Below, piece by piece: positions 39,136-48,999 of a stretch of 64,000 nt of DNA. The stretch comes from Syntrophaceae bacterium UBA6109. Its GTDB lineage: Bacteria > Desulfobacterota > Syntrophia > Syntrophales > UBA6109. Every line of letters starts with the position of its first letter. Positions within the stretch are counted from its first letter, which is position 1. Below the pieces are notes generated by a model. It was not told the DNA's origin. It searched no databases and worked only from the letters and a program-made list of their open reading frames with translations. The stretch covers positions 66,569 through 130,568 of the forward strand of contig DIWJ01000024.1 in the NCBI GenBank assembly GCA_002428445.1, in the 5' to 3' direction. Position numbers and translations under genes: made by a program.

Positions 39136-42100
39136 ATGAAACACACGGACTTTGTTCATCTGCACGTCCATACGCAATTCAGTCTTCTCGACGGAACCAT
39201 CCGCCTTGAGGCACTCTTCAAAACGGCGAAAGAATATCAGATGCCGGCGATCGCTCTGACCGATCACGGGAACATGTTCGGCGCCATCAACTTCTACCAG
39301 ACAGCCTACCGATACGGGATCAAGCCGATCATCGGATGCGAAACCTACGTTGCCCCCGGGAGCCGTTTCGACAAGAGCGCACATGGAACGGGCGAAACCG
39401 CCCGCCATCTGATCCTGCTGGCGAAAAGCCTTCAGGGCTACCGAAACCTGATGAAGCTGACAACGGCGGGGTATCTGGAGGGTTTTTATTACCGTCCCAG
39501 GATCGACAAGACGCTCCTCGCCCAGCATCACGAAGGTCTCATTGCCCTGAGCGCATGCCTGCACGGCGAGATTCCAGGTCTCCTGCTTCGCGGCGAGAGT
39601 GAAGCCGCGGAGCGCGTTGCAGCGCAGTACCGCGAACTGTTCGGCGAAGGCAACTTCTTCCTGGAAATCATGGAGAATGGGATTCCTGAACAGAAGACCG
39701 TCAACCAGGGACTCTTGGAGATCGGGCGGCGCCTCTCACTGCCCCTCGTCGCAACGAACGACTGTCACTATCTCAAGTCGGCGGATGCCGAGGCCCATGA
39801 GATCCTTCTCTGTATTCAAACGGGAAAGACCGTGGAAAGCCCGGACCGTATGCGCTTTGCAACGGACCAGTTCTATTTTCGTTCGCCCGAGGAGATGAAA
39901 ACGCTCTTTTCCTGGTGCCCCCAGGCTATTGAAAACACGGTGCAGATCGCCGAGCGGTGCAACCTGACGCTGGAATTCGGGAAGTTCTATTTGCCGCGCT
40001 TCGAGGTGAGCGCCGATCAGAGCCTCGATGAAGTTCTGCGGGCAGCCGCGAAGAAGGGGCTCGAACGCCTGTTGCCCATCATCATGAAGTTCTCGTCTCA
40101 GGATGAGCCGGCGCTGAGGGAGAACTACGAGCGGCGGCTGCATGAGGAGCTGGAGATGATCCGCTCCATGGGTTTTGCCGGTTATTTTCTGATCGTTGCC
40201 GATTTTGTCAATTACGCAAAGGGGAGAGGAATTCCCGTCGGTCCGGGGCGCGGGTCCGCGGCGGGCAGCCTTGTGGCCTATGCCCTGGGGATCACCAACA
40301 TCGATCCCATTCGCTATGGGCTTTTCTTTGAGCGCTTCCTCAATCCAAGCCGCATCAGCATGCCCGATATCGATATTGATTTCTGCCAGGAAGGACGCGA
40401 TGAGATCATCCGTTACGTGACGGAGAAATACGGCACCGATCACGTGGCCCAGATCATCACCTTCGGGAAGATGCAGGCCAAGGCGGTGGTTCGCGATGTC
40501 GGACGGGCGATGAACATCCCTTACGGCGAGGTCGACGCGATCGCCAAGATGATCCCCAATGTGCTCAATATCACTCTGGAGGAAGCCATCAAGACCGAGC
40601 CGCGGCTCGCGGAAGAAGAGAAGAAGAACCCCAAGATCAAGAAACTGCTGAACCTGTCCCGTTCTCTGGAAGGCCTGAATCGGCACGCGTCGACGCACGC
40701 GGCCGGCGTCGTGATATCCGATGTGCCTCTTGTCGAGCGTGTCCCCCTGTGTTCTCCCAAGGATGACGTCGTTACGCAGTTTTCCATGAACGACATTTCG
40801 GCCGTCGGCCTGACAAAGTTCGATTTCCTCGGCCTGAAGACGCTCACCGTCATCAAGAACGCGCTGCAGTTCATACGCGAAGGGCGCAAGGATGAGCTCA
40901 ATATGGATGCGCTGCCCCTCGACGACCGGGAGACCTATCAGTTGCTCATGAGAGGGGATACAGACGGGGTGTTTCAGCTGGAAAGCTCCGGCATGAAGGA
41001 CATCCTCGTCAGCATGAAACCGGACTGCATCGAAGATATTATCGCCCTCATCGCGCTGTACCGTCCGGGCCCCATGAATATGGTGCCCGAATTCATTTCC
41101 CGCAAGCAGGGAAAGACAAAAATCGTCTATGAATTGCCGGAACTGGAAGCCATCCTGAAGGAGACATACGGCGTCATTGTCTATCAGGAACAGGTCATGC
41201 AGATCGCAGTCGCCATCGGGAATTACACCATGTCCGAGGCCGATACGCTGCGGAAGGTCATGAGCAAGAAAAAAGCCTCCGAAATGGAGAAGGAAAAACC
41301 GAAATTCCTTGAAGGAGCGGTCAAGAGAAAGATCCAGGAAATCAAAGCCAGGAAGATCTGGGAGCAAATGGAGACGTTTGCCGAATACGGGTTCAACAAA
41401 TCCCACAGCACGGCCTACGCCATGATCTCCTATCAAACGGCATACCTGAAGACGCACTATCCGGCCGAATTCATGGCCGCGCTCCTCACCAGCGAAAAGG
41501 ACAACCGGGACAAGATCATCAAGCACATCAACAACTGCAAAGAGATGACCATCGGGGTCCTGCCGCCCGATATCAATCAATCACAGAGTGATTTCAGCGT
41601 GTCCGGCGGGAACACGATCCGCTTCGGCTTGGCGGCCGTGAAAAATGTCGGCATCGGCGCCATTGAAGAGATCATCCATGCCCGGAAGCAGGGCAATCAC
41701 TTTCAGTCTTTTCAGGATTTTTGCCGGCGCGTCGATCTTCGCAAAGTGAACAAGAGGGTCATTGAGAGCCTGATCAAGTGCGGCGCCTTCGATTCACTCG
41801 GGCACAGGCGCCGGCAACTCCTCGACGCCCACGAGGAAATCATGGAGGCGGCGCAGAAGCACCAGCGGGACAGATTGAATGGCCAGGTCAGTTTTTTTGA
41901 CCGCGTCGAAGGGGAAGAGGGGTGCGGCGATTCGGAAGCGTTTACGGGCGGCGCCCTGCGCGATCTTCCGGAGTGGGACCATCGGGAGTTGCTCAGTTAC
42001 GAGAAAGAAACCCTGGGTTTCTATATAACCGGCCATCCCTTGATTCCCTGGAAGGATAAGCTTGAGCTGCTGACCAGTTGCGATACGGCAACCATTGCTG

Positions 42101-42609
42101 ACAGAAACGACAAGGATGAAGTGGCGATCTCGGGAATCATCAGCAATATTCGAGAGGTTACGACAAGAAGAAAAGATGTCATGGCCTATGTGACGGTTGA
42201 AGATCTCAAGGGATCGATCACCGTAATCTTCTTCGCGGAGATCTATCGGGCGGCTTTTGAGCTTCTTCACAGCGAAGAACCGGTGCTGGTTCGAGGGACC
42301 GTGGATATCGGCGAGGAAAGCGTCAAGGTCATTGCCGCGGAGGCCCAGTTGCTTTCGGAGGCCACCGTCGTCCCGTATAAAACAGCTCATTTCCGCATCG
42401 ACGCGATGAAGGCCACCGACAAGGAGATCGACGAATTATATGCCTTGCTGAACAAGAAGCACGGCAAACAGGACGGCTTCCTGCACCTTGTCAACGGGAA
42501 CAGCGAGACCGTGATCTACCTTGGCCGCGCTATGCGTCTTGAATTGAGCGGCGATTTATTGAAATCCGCCGACGAGATCCTGGGCGCCGGAGCGACAAGA
42601 TTCTCCTGA
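39136..42609 (+). CDS. dnaE: DNA polymerase III alpha subunit
   Basis: Replicative polymerase of about 1157 residues. The N-terminal PHP domain starts HLHVHTQFSLLDGT and has further metal-binding histidines. The polymerase signature GPGRGSAAGSLVAYALGI lies near residue 375, followed by the catalytic carboxylates in MPDIDIDFC. A helix-hairpin-helix region and an OB fold (VAISGIISNIREVTTRRKDVM) occupy the C-terminus. DnaE1-type length and domain order argue for the main polymerase. ATG 39136 is chosen, and GTG 39127 is an equal alternative. UPF0280 follows 14 bases after the stop. Confidence 0.97.
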   Translation: MKHTDFVHLHVHTQFSLLDGTIRLEALFKTAKEYQMPAIALTDHGNMFGAINFYQTAYRYGIKPIIGCETYVAPGSRFDKSAHGTGETARHLILLAKSLQGYRNLMKLTTAGYLEGFYYRPRIDKTLLAQHHEGLIALSACLHGEIPGLLLRGESEAAERVAAQYRELFGEGNFFLEIMENGIPEQKTVNQGLLEIGRRLSLPLVATNDCHYLKSADAEAHEILLCIQTGKTVESPDRMRFATDQFYFRSPEEMKTLFSWCPQAIENTVQIAERCNLTLEFGKFYLPRFEVSADQSLDEVLRAAAKKGLERLLPIIMKFSSQDEPALRENYERRLHEELEMIRSMGFAGYFLIVADFVNYAKGRGIPVGPGRGSAAGSLVAYALGITNIDPIRYGLFFERFLNPSRISMPDIDIDFCQEGRDEIIRYVTEKYGTDHVAQIITFGKMQAKAVVRDVGRAMNIPYGEVDAIAKMIPNVLNITLEEAIKTEPRLAEEEKKNPKIKKLLNLSRSLEGLNRHASTHAAGVVISDVPLVERVPLCSPKDDVVTQFSMNDISAVGLTKFDFLGLKTLTVIKNALQFIREGRKDELNMDALPLDDRETYQLLMRGDTDGVFQLESSGMKDILVSMKPDCIEDIIALIALYRPGPMNMVPEFISRKQGKTKIVYELPELEAILKETYGVIVYQEQVMQIAVAIGNYTMSEADTLRKVMSKKKASEMEKEKPKFLEGAVKRKIQEIKARKIWEQMETFAEYGFNKSHSTAYAMISYQTAYLKTHYPAEFMAALLTSEKDNRDKIIKHINNCKEMTIGVLPPDINQSQSDFSVSGGNTIRFGLAAVKNVGIGAIEEIIHARKQGNHFQSFQDFCRRVDLRKVNKRVIESLIKCGAFDSLGHRRRQLLDAHEEIMEAAQKHQRDRLNGQVSFFDRVEGEEGCGDSEAFTGGALRDLPEWDHRELLSYEKETLGFYITGHPLIPWKDKLELLTSCDTATIADRNDKDEVAISGIISNIREVTTRRKDVMAYVTVEDLKGSITVIFFAEIYRAAFELLHSEEPVLVRGTVDIGEESVKVIAAEAQLLSEATVVPYKTAHFRIDAMKATDKEIDELYALLNKKHGKQDGFLHLVNGNSETVIYLGRAMRLELSGDLLKSADEILGAGATRFS

Positions 42610-42623
42610 CAGGATTTCCCCCG

Positions 42624-43352
42624 ATGGAATCAGCCGAAAAGACTTACAGGCGCGCAGTCTCCGGGGAGGACCTTCTATCGTACGAAGTGAATGTTCGCGA
42701 GACGGAGCTCCTCATCCGCTCGGATGTTTTCCTGCGCGAAGAGGCCCTGGCGGCCGTCCATTGCCTTCGCGGCCATGTCGAGTCCTACATCCAGAGCCAT
42801 CCTGATTTCCTGACATCGCTGTCCCCCTTGCCGGATGACGGCTTTTCGCCTGCCATCGTCCGGGCGATGCTGCAGGCCGGAAAAAAAGCAGGCGTCGGTC
42901 CGATGGCCGCTGTTGCCGGCGCGATCGCGGAGTTCGTCGGGCAAAGACTTCAAGGCCGCTGCGGCGATATCATCATTGAAAACGGCGGAGACATATTTCT
43001 CAAGAGCAGAAGAAGGGAGCGCTGCGTCGGCATTTTCGCCGGGAGTTCACCGCTGAGCGGCCGGATTGCCTTAAGAATTCCGCCATCGGAAAGATCAGTC
43101 GGGATCTGTACGTCCTCCGGGACCGTCGGACATTCCTTGAGTTACGGCAGGGCCGACGCCGTATGCGTGCTTTCGGCGTCGGCGACACTCTCTGATGCCG
43201 CGGCAACGGCCATCGGCAATGTCGTCATGGAACAGGCCGACATTGCCCGTGGCATCGCCAGGGCACAGAAGATTCCCGGTGTTCTGGGGATTCTCATCAT
43301 CATTCGGGACCGGCTGGGGGTGTGGGGTGAAATGGAGGTTGTCCGATCATGA
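42624..43352 (+). CDS. UPF0280 family protein
   Basis: A 242-residue conserved protein of the UPF0280/ApbE-like fold. Recognisable segments are GPMAAVAGAIAEFVG, GDIIIENGGDIFLKS and VGICTSSGTVGHSLSYGRADAV, which in ApbE relatives are concerned with FAD and flavin transfer. No biochemical role is established for this branch. It lies 14 bases after dnaE and so is probably co-transcribed, though function need not be shared. Its last 57 bases are repeated in decayed form just downstream (43360-43419). Confidence 0.85.
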   Translation: MESAEKTYRRAVSGEDLLSYEVNVRETELLIRSDVFLREEALAAVHCLRGHVESYIQSHPDFLTSLSPLPDDGFSPAIVRAMLQAGKKAGVGPMAAVAGAIAEFVGQRLQGRCGDIIIENGGDIFLKSRRRERCVGIFAGSSPLSGRIALRIPPSERSVGICTSSGTVGHSLSYGRADAVCVLSASATLSDAAATAIGNVVMEQADIARGIARAQKIPGVLGILIIIRDRLGVWGEMEVVRS

Positions 43353-43419
43353 ACATCAAATCATCATTCGGGACGAACTGGAGTGTTTGGAGGCGAAATC
43401 GAGATTGTCCGATTATTGG
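43296..43419 (+). repeat. Degenerate tandem duplication of the UPF0280 gene 3' end
   Basis: The last 57 bases of the gene (43296-43352) recur at 43360-43419 with a 64-base period. The first 15 bases, ATCATCATTCGGGAC, are identical, and the tail matches as TTGTCCGATCAT against TTGTCCGATTAT. The middle has diverged with a small length change. The second copy lies after the stop, has lost the stop at the matching place and is not expected to be translated. Confidence 0.8.
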
Positions 43420-43475
43420 AGGTGTCGCTTGCCTTCATGGCGTAAGTTTACATAACCTATCTTATGAGACGTCGG

Positions 43476-44441
43476 CTATAATCCTTCTGCAGAGAGCTCC
43501 TTGACCAGATGCGCCTGCTTATCGGTAAGTTTCTTCGGCACATCGATCGTTATCTTGATGTATTGATCGCCTCTTCCCGAACCTTTCAGCCGCGGAACGC
43601 CATAACCCTTCATGCGGATCCTTGTGTTGCTTTGCGTCCCTGCCGGGATCTTCACCTTCTTGACCGCACCGTCGATCGTCGGAACATCGATGGACGCCCC
43701 CAATGCGGCCATGGAGAAAGAAACTGAACGTTCCATGTAAAGATCACTGCCGTCCCGCGCAAATACGGGATGCGGAAGGATGTTGACATTCAGATACAGG
43801 TCGCCGGGAGATCCGCCCTGGAGACCTGGCCCTCCCTTCGCTGCAAGCCGAAGCTTCTTTCCCGTATTGATGCCCGGCGGCACCTTGAATGATATTTCGT
43901 CGGTCTTGCCGTTCCGCTGTATGGCAAGCTTCTTTTCCGCACCCGATACTGATTCTTCCAATGTAATTGAAAGGTTATACTCGACGTCGGGACCCTTCTC
44001 CGGTTCCTGTTCAAACCGCTCCCGCCCGCCGCCAAAGAGACCGGCAAAGGGATCTTCCTGGTTGGCTCCCTGATAAGAATAGCCGCGCCTCCTGCCGCCG
44101 CCGTAGCCTGCCGTCCGCCTTCCGGACTGACCGAACACTCCCCCGCCGAAACCCATATCGCGGAGAATCTCATTGAGGTCGAAATTTCTGAAGATGTCTT
44201 CCTGCGTATATTGTTGCCTGAATCCCTCCGACCCGAAATTGTCGTACTGCTTCCGCTTTTCAGGATCGCTCAAGACGGCGTAGGCTTCGCTGATCTTCTT
44301 GAATCTTTCTTCCGCCTGTTTGTTGTTGGGATTCTTATCGGGGTGGTGCTTGAGGGCAAGTTTGCGATAGGCCTTCTTGATGTCGTCGCCCGATGCGCTC
44401 TTTTCCACGCCGAGTATCTTGTAATAATCTTCCGCGGCCAT
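43476..44441 (-). CDS. cbpA: DnaJ/CbpA-type co-chaperone
   Basis: A type II (no zinc finger) J-domain co-chaperone of DnaK, 321 residues. The J domain spans 5-70 with the essential HPD at residues 33-35. Next is a Gly/Arg-rich linker with GFGGGVFGQ and [13 protein letters not shown], then the two-part substrate-binding domain including [19 protein letters not shown] and [17 protein letters not shown]. No CbpM modulator gene is adjacent. It is the last gene of a minus-strand series but has its own promoter at 44506-44533. Confidence 0.94.
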   Translation of the reverse strand: MAAEDYYKILGVEKSASGDDIKKAYRKLALKHHPDKNPNNKQAEERFKKISEAYAVLSDPEKRKQYDNFGSEGFRQQYTQEDIFRNFDLNEILRDMGFGGGVFGQSGRRTAGYGGGRRRGYSYQGANQEDPFAGLFGGGRERFEQEPEKGPDVEYNLSITLEESVSGAEKKLAIQRNGKTDEISFKVPPGINTGKKLRLAAKGGPGLQGGSPGDLYLNVNILPHPVFARDGSDLYMERSVSFSMAALGASIDVPTIDGAVKKVKIPAGTQSNTRIRMKGYGVPRLKGSGRGDQYIKITIDVPKKLTDKQAHLVKELSAEGL

Positions 44442-44505
44442 TTGCCCTCTTCCACCGACTATGTATGCATAATTTTTGATAAACCGTCAAAACATGTTCG
44501 CTTGT

Positions 44506-44533
44506 AAATTACCTACTTGTTCTTGTTTGTCAA
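44506..44533 (-). promoter_or_regulatory. Putative promoter of cbpA
   Basis: On the minus strand TTGACA (44528-44533) is followed after 16 bases by TAATTT (44506-44511), about 65 bases before the start codon. It looks like a vegetative sigma-70 site. I see no heat-shock consensus. Confidence 0.58.
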
Positions 44534-44546
44534 GGGTTAATGAATA

Positions 44547-45434
44547 TTACTGCGCTGTATTTATAGTGCTATTGGCTCTCGTGCGAAGATCAAGAACGAA
44601 ATCGTCCTCGATCCGCTTGTTGAATTTGTGGGCGCTGCCGACCGCACTGTAGATGTTTCCGCCGTACCAGCCGAGTTCAAAGAAAAGAAAGACGCCTGCT
44701 GCCGCATAATGCTCATGCCGGCACAACTCGACGGCGGCAAGGGCAAAAGAGGCATTGAGCAGGAATGCTGCCAGCGCATCCTTGGGCCGTTCAGCATACA
44801 GGTGACCGGAACCTGGAACAACTGCAGCCAGGGTTCCTGCAAGGGCGGGGGATTTCCGAGGCAGGCGGTCGATTTCTTCAAGGCCCTCCCTAAGGATGGG
44901 GACGGCCTTTGAAAATGGGCCGGTGACGGAGAGGCCATCAACTGCTGTCGATGCCCCGCTCCGCTTTCCCTGTTCCAGATAGATCATGACGGTCTCATAC
45001 AACGCCCTGTCGCGTTCAGGCGACGGGGCCGTCCTGACAATTTCCTCAAGTGTGTTCAGGGCCTTATCGGTGAGTTTTCTTTCCTTTTCCGCCGATGCTT
45101 TCAGGAACATGGCGTCGATCCTGAGGCCGCTGTTCGGAAATCGGAGGAGGAACACCTCTACGGAATCGATGGTTTCCTTCCATCTTTTCGCGCGGAACAG
45201 GCTCTCCGCGATCCGCAGCTGAGCCTTTTCGATCTGCGTATGGGTGGGATGGTGGAAAAGAAATCTCTTGTATTCAGTGATCGCCCGGTAATAATCGCCC
45301 TCGACGAAGAGCGATTCAGCGAATTCGTAGGAAGAATCGCCGGCCCTTCCCTCTTCGGCAATCGCCGCAGACGCCGGGAATAGCCAAAGAACGGACAAAG
45401 AAAAGATGATCGCGGGAAGGCATCTTTGTGCCAT
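44547..45434 (-). CDS. Exported TPR-containing protein with C-terminal membrane segments
   Basis: A 295-residue protein with a signal peptide (residues 1-26) followed by tetratricopeptide-like repeats over about 35-175 (AESLFVEGDYYRAITEYKRF, then AQLRIAESLFRAKRWKE). The last third turns hydrophobic, from GTLAAVVPGSGHLYAERPKD onward, with helices around AAFLLNASFALAAVEL and AAAGVFLFFELGWYGGN. The PGSGHLYAERPKDA segment resembles the start of small DUF5683/TM2-like membrane domains. It could be an outer-membrane or envelope-assembly factor, but no function is established. It lies eight bases after iorB. Confidence 0.72.
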   Translation of the reverse strand: MAQRCLPAIIFSLSVLWLFPASAAIAEEGRAGDSSYEFAESLFVEGDYYRAITEYKRFLFHHPTHTQIEKAQLRIAESLFRAKRWKETIDSVEVFLLRFPNSGLRIDAMFLKASAEKERKLTDKALNTLEEIVRTAPSPERDRALYETVMIYLEQGKRSGASTAVDGLSVTGPFSKAVPILREGLEEIDRLPRKSPALAGTLAAVVPGSGHLYAERPKDALAAFLLNASFALAAVELCRHEHYAAAGVFLFFELGWYGGNIYSAVGSAHKFNKRIEDDFVLDLRTRANSTINTAQ

Positions 45435-45442
45435 GCGCTCGG

Positions 45443-46030
45443 TCAGGCGGATCTGCCAAGGTGGAAGGCATCCAGGTTAACCTTCGTCAGTTTAGCCGCA
45501 AACGAATTCTTCAAGACCTTTTCCCAGATCGAAAGATCGATCTCGGTCAGGAAAGCCGATAAAGCGCCAAGCAATACCGTATTGACCGTCCGGGCATTCC
45601 CCGCCTTGCGGGCAAGGTTCTCCCCGTGAACCACTTTGGATGCCGGAAATGCGGCTTTGACGGTATCGACGATGTCGGCAGGATAGGCAAGGTCGCCGAG
45701 GTTGACTGCCGGGGGAAGGATCTCCTGATCGTTGATGATAACGCAGCCGTCTTTTTTGAGGTAGTCGAGATAGCGGAGTGTTTCCAGTTTTTCGAATGCC
45801 AGCAGGATATCGACGTCGGCTTTGAGGGCGAGGGGTGAGAAGACCTTCCGGCCGTAGCGAACATGGCTTGTGACGCACCCGCCGCGCTGTGCCATGCCAT
45901 GAACCTCGCTCTTTTTTACGTCGAGGCCCGCTTCCATGAACACACTCGAGAGGATATCGCTCGCTCTGAGAATCCCCTGCCCGCCCACGCCGGCAAGAAG
46001 AATGCTTCGGGTGGCTCCGCCTGCTATCAT
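45443..46030 (-). CDS. iorB: Indolepyruvate:ferredoxin oxidoreductase beta subunit
   Basis: Catalytic gamma-like domain partner of IorA, about 195 residues. It begins ILLAGVGGQGILRASDIL, the family's ferredoxin-oxidoreductase signature. HGMAQRGGCVTSHVRYG follows, which marks the 2-oxoacid oxidoreductase gamma domain. Together the two subunits decarboxylate aryl pyruvates from Trp, Phe and Tyr to aryl-CoA and reduce ferredoxin, or run in reverse. ATG 46030 overlaps the iorA stop by four bases. It is cytosolic and oxygen-sensitive, in keeping with an anaerobe. Confidence 0.93.
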   Translation of the reverse strand: MIAGGATRSILLAGVGGQGILRASDILSSVFMEAGLDVKKSEVHGMAQRGGCVTSHVRYGRKVFSPLALKADVDILLAFEKLETLRYLDYLKKDGCVIINDQEILPPAVNLGDLAYPADIVDTVKAAFPASKVVHGENLARKAGNARTVNTVLLGALSAFLTEIDLSIWEKVLKNSFAAKLTKVNLDAFHLGRSA

Positions 46031-47829
46031 CCTTTCTTCTCCTTTTCCTGAATCGCACCGCACTTGCACAGCTGAAGACAGACGGAACATCCGTTGCAGA
46101 GGCCTCCATCGATAACGGCAACCCCCTTTTTCCGTTTCTTGGAAGCCGTTTGATCACTCGTTTGAGGCGGATCGATCTTGTGCCAGGCAATGGCCGGACA
46201 TCCCAGACCAAGACACGCCTTGCAGCCGATGCAGCGGTCCCTATCGACAAAAAGCGGTTTGCCCGCTTCCGTCCTTTCCCTCTTGAACAGGACGCAGGCG
46301 CGGTCCGATATGACGACCGAAGGTCCCTCGGCCGCCAGTTCCTGTTTGATGATCTTCTCCGTCGCTTTCAGATCATAGGGGTCCACCTTGTGCACGCTCG
46401 TGATTCCCAGGGCCCTGACAAGGGCGAACAGGTCCAGACGCCGGGTTTCTTCTCCCATCAGCGTGAACCCTGTCGCGGGGTGTTCCTGCATGCCGGTCAT
46501 GGCGGTCGTGCGGTTGTCGCAGATCACGATGAGGGCATCGCTCCGGTTGTAAGCCGCATTGAGAAGCGGGGTGATTCCCGAATGCACAAAGGTGGAGTCG
46601 CCGATGACACCGACGACCTTTCCCCTCCCCTTCTTGCCGAGGGCCTTGCTCATACCGTGGGCCATACCGATGCTGGCGCCCATGCAGATGCAGGAGTGCA
46701 GGCCTTCCAGAGGCTTCATGAAGGAGAGCGTGTAGCAGCCGATGTCCCCCGCAACGAAGGCCTTCGATTTGCCGAGCACATAGAAAAGCCCGCGATGGGG
46801 GCAGCCGGGACAGAGATTCGGCGGCCGCGGCGGAACAGCCGCCGTCGCCGACCCATGCGGAGCCTCTTTCGGCTCCCCCAGGACCGCCGCGATCACCCCC
46901 GGATCGAACTCATTCGTGTAGGGGAAGAGTTTCTTGCCGATGACGGAGATGCCCATCGCCCGGATCTGCTCTTCCAGAAAGGGGTCCAACTCTTCGACCA
47001 CGTAGACGCGCTTTACCCGGCGTGCAAATTCCCGGATCATCTCCTCCGGGAGCGGATGGACCATCCCGAGCTTCAGGTAGGAGTACCGGGGGAAGACCTC
47101 CTTCGCATAGTTGTAGGGCATCCCTGCCGTGATAATGCCGATTTCCGGATCGTTGATCTCGATACGGTTCTCGCTGAATTGTTCTGCAAACGCCTTCAGC
47201 TTCTGCATTCGCTCCTCGACGATGACGCGGCGGATCCTAGCGTTCGCGGGAACCATGACGTACTTGGCGGCATCGAAGCGAATGCCCGTAGTGTCGGCAA
47301 CGGATCGCGGCTCCTCGGGACGAACAATCGACTTGGAATGGGAAACGCGGGTGGTCGAACGCAGGAATACCGGGGTATCGAAGGTTTCACTGATCTCTAC
47401 GGCGAGCTTGACGAAGCGCCTTGCCTCATCGGAGTCCGACGGCTCCAGCATCGGGATCTTGGCGAACTTCGCATAATTCCTGTTGTCCTGCTCGTTTTGT
47501 GAACTGTGCAGAGAAGGATCGTCCGCGGACACAATCACCAGCGCCCCGTTCGTACCCGTATAACTGACGGTAAACAACGGATCCGCCGCAACATTGACGC
47601 CGACGTGCTTCATGACGACGATGGCCTTGGCGCCCGCGAGGGCGGCGCCGATCCCGACTTCCATCGCCACCTTTTCATTGGGCGACCACTCGGCATACAC
47701 GCCTTCGTATTTTGCGAATTCTTCGATGATTTCCGTGCTGGGGGTTCCCGGATAAGCGGACGCGAAACGGACTCCGCACTCGTACGCCCCTCTTGCGATC
47801 GCTTCGTTTCCGGACATGAGGACGGTCAT
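46027..47829 (-). CDS. iorA: Indolepyruvate:ferredoxin oxidoreductase alpha subunit
   Basis: About 600 residues. The N-terminal pyrimidine-binding domain starts MSGNEAIARGAYECGV and includes FASAYPGTPSTEI. The thiamine-diphosphate-binding domain contains LCPGCPHRGLFYVLG and GDIGCYTLSFM, and VIGDSTFVHSG with the metal-binding Asp. The C-terminus has two ferredoxin-type cysteine clusters, DRCIGCKACLGLGCP and CNGCSVCLQLCKCG. ATG 47829 is chosen because GGAG is ten bases upstream, and ATG 47850 would add seven residues. It precedes iorB with a four-base overlap and follows the TPR gene. Confidence 0.94.
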   Translation of the reverse strand: MTVLMSGNEAIARGAYECGVRFASAYPGTPSTEIIEEFAKYEGVYAEWSPNEKVAMEVGIGAALAGAKAIVVMKHVGVNVAADPLFTVSYTGTNGALVIVSADDPSLHSSQNEQDNRNYAKFAKIPMLEPSDSDEARRFVKLAVEISETFDTPVFLRSTTRVSHSKSIVRPEEPRSVADTTGIRFDAAKYVMVPANARIRRVIVEERMQKLKAFAEQFSENRIEINDPEIGIITAGMPYNYAKEVFPRYSYLKLGMVHPLPEEMIREFARRVKRVYVVEELDPFLEEQIRAMGISVIGKKLFPYTNEFDPGVIAAVLGEPKEAPHGSATAAVPPRPPNLCPGCPHRGLFYVLGKSKAFVAGDIGCYTLSFMKPLEGLHSCICMGASIGMAHGMSKALGKKGRGKVVGVIGDSTFVHSGITPLLNAAYNRSDALIVICDNRTTAMTGMQEHPATGFTLMGEETRRLDLFALVRALGITSVHKVDPYDLKATEKIIKQELAAEGPSVVISDRACVLFKRERTEAGKPLFVDRDRCIGCKACLGLGCPAIAWHKIDPPQTSDQTASKKRKKGVAVIDGGLCNGCSVCLQLCKCGAIQEKEKKG

Positions 47830-47857
47830 TTTTGCAGTACTCCTTGCCATCGCGTGA

Positions 47858-48547
47858 TCAACTGAGCATCGCGATCTTTCTCTTCAGCAGCATGGTGATG
47901 GAAGGATCATTCGTTGCGGACAGTGCCTTCCGGTAATATTCCAGGGCATTCTTCTTGTCGTTCAACTGTTCGTACATCCTCGCCATATCCCGGAAGAGGA
48001 TCCCTTCGAAGAGAACCCCCGATTTCATCTTCAGCGCCCGTTCCAATGAAGCCAGGGCCCCCGAATAATTCTTTTTTGCCTCCTGGGAAAGCGCCAGCCC
48101 GCTCAGCGCCAGCACGATCAACTCACCCTCGGGGGATGATTGCTCGATGAATTTTTCATAGGCCTGGATTGCCTCGTCGTAACCCTGCGCCTGGAAGAAG
48201 AGGTTTCCCAGTCGATAGCGGGCAATGCCGGCAGCCTTGCTTGAGGGATACGCCTTGACCAGTTCCTGATATCCCTTGATCGCTTCCCCATCGCGCGCCG
48301 GCGGCTGCCCCTTGAGATAACTGCCGTATGTTTTCAGATAGAGACTCTGCGCTTTGCTCTCATAATTCATCCGGAAGAGAAACCAGCCGGCAAAAATCAG
48401 CGCCAAGCCCAGCAGGGAAATGGAGGAAATGTAAATCGCCTTGCGGTACCTTTTCGCAAACTCCACGATTTTTTCGAGCCATTCATGCAGGAAATCCGGT
48501 TCCTGCAATTCCTTCTTCGTCACCTTCTGTGCTGTCATTTTCTTCAT
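47858..48547 (-). CDS. YfgM-like TPR membrane protein
   Basis: About 229 residues. After a polar N-terminus with basic residues there is one membrane helix (AIYISSISLLGLALIFAGWF, near residues 37-56), followed by tetratricopeptide-like repeats facing the periplasm (RYRLGNLFFQAQGYDEAIQA, then ALASLERALKMKSG). This resembles the YfgM/UPF0070 ancillary factor of the SecYEG translocon. ATG 48547 follows GGAAAGGG. It is in a run with ybgC (23 bases upstream) and iorA (28 bases downstream). Confidence 0.75.
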   Translation of the reverse strand: MKKMTAQKVTKKELQEPDFLHEWLEKIVEFAKRYRKAIYISSISLLGLALIFAGWFLFRMNYESKAQSLYLKTYGSYLKGQPPARDGEAIKGYQELVKAYPSSKAAGIARYRLGNLFFQAQGYDEAIQAYEKFIEQSSPEGELIVLALSGLALSQEAKKNYSGALASLERALKMKSGVLFEGILFRDMARMYEQLNDKKNALEYYRKALSATNDPSITMLLKRKIAMLS

Positions 48548-48570
48548 CCCTTTCCGGACTTCCCTCTCCG

Positions 48571-48999
48571 TCACGACGGATCGGAGGTAGAGAGCGGGTA
48601 GTATGGTGTTACCTTTTCCAGCATGAAAGCCGGGAAACGTCGAACCTTGCCTTCCCGGTTCGTGCAGGCATGAACGGTGTATCCCTCGACAAGCCGGTCC
48701 TGTCTTCTTTCGTCCCAAATGACATATTTGAAATGAACGCTCGCGCGTCTGAGACAATCAATCCAGGTCTCGACTTCAAGGATCTGATCGTAGCGCGCCG
48801 GCCGAAGATAGTGGCAGAAGACCTTCGTCAGGGGCAACTGATAGCCGGCAGACTCCATATCGGCATAGGTCATCCCCATTTCGCGAAACAATTCGTTGCG
48901 GCCGATCTCGAACCAGCGGATGTAATTCGTATGATAGACGATGCCCATGGCATCGGTATCGGCGTAGATCACGCGAATCTTAGTGCTGTTCTTTTTCAA
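48571..48999 (-). CDS. ybgC: YbgC-type acyl-CoA thioesterase
   Basis: Hot-dog fold 4-hydroxybenzoyl-CoA thioesterase family protein of 142 residues. The signature DTDAMGIVYHTNYIRWFE carries the catalytic Asp16. Members hydrolyse short-chain or aromatic acyl-CoA, and some act on acyl-ACP in phospholipid synthesis. Its start overlaps the apgM stop by about 20 bases, so the two are likely co-transcribed. The neighbouring iorAB could produce aryl-CoA, which would make an aryl-CoA thioesterase plausible, but this is inference. Confidence 0.88.
   Translation of the reverse strand: MKKNSTKIRVIYADTDAMGIVYHTNYIRWFEIGRNELFREMGMTYADMESAGYQLPLTKVFCHYLRPARYDQILEVETWIDCLRRASVHFKYVIWDERRQDRLVEGYTVHACTNREGKVRRFPAFMLEKVTPYYPLSTSDPS

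Noticed and set aside
39736..41580. A 614-codon minus-strand open frame
   Set aside because: It is antisense to the core of dnaE, with a translation rich in His, Asp and Arg as expected of a shadow frame.
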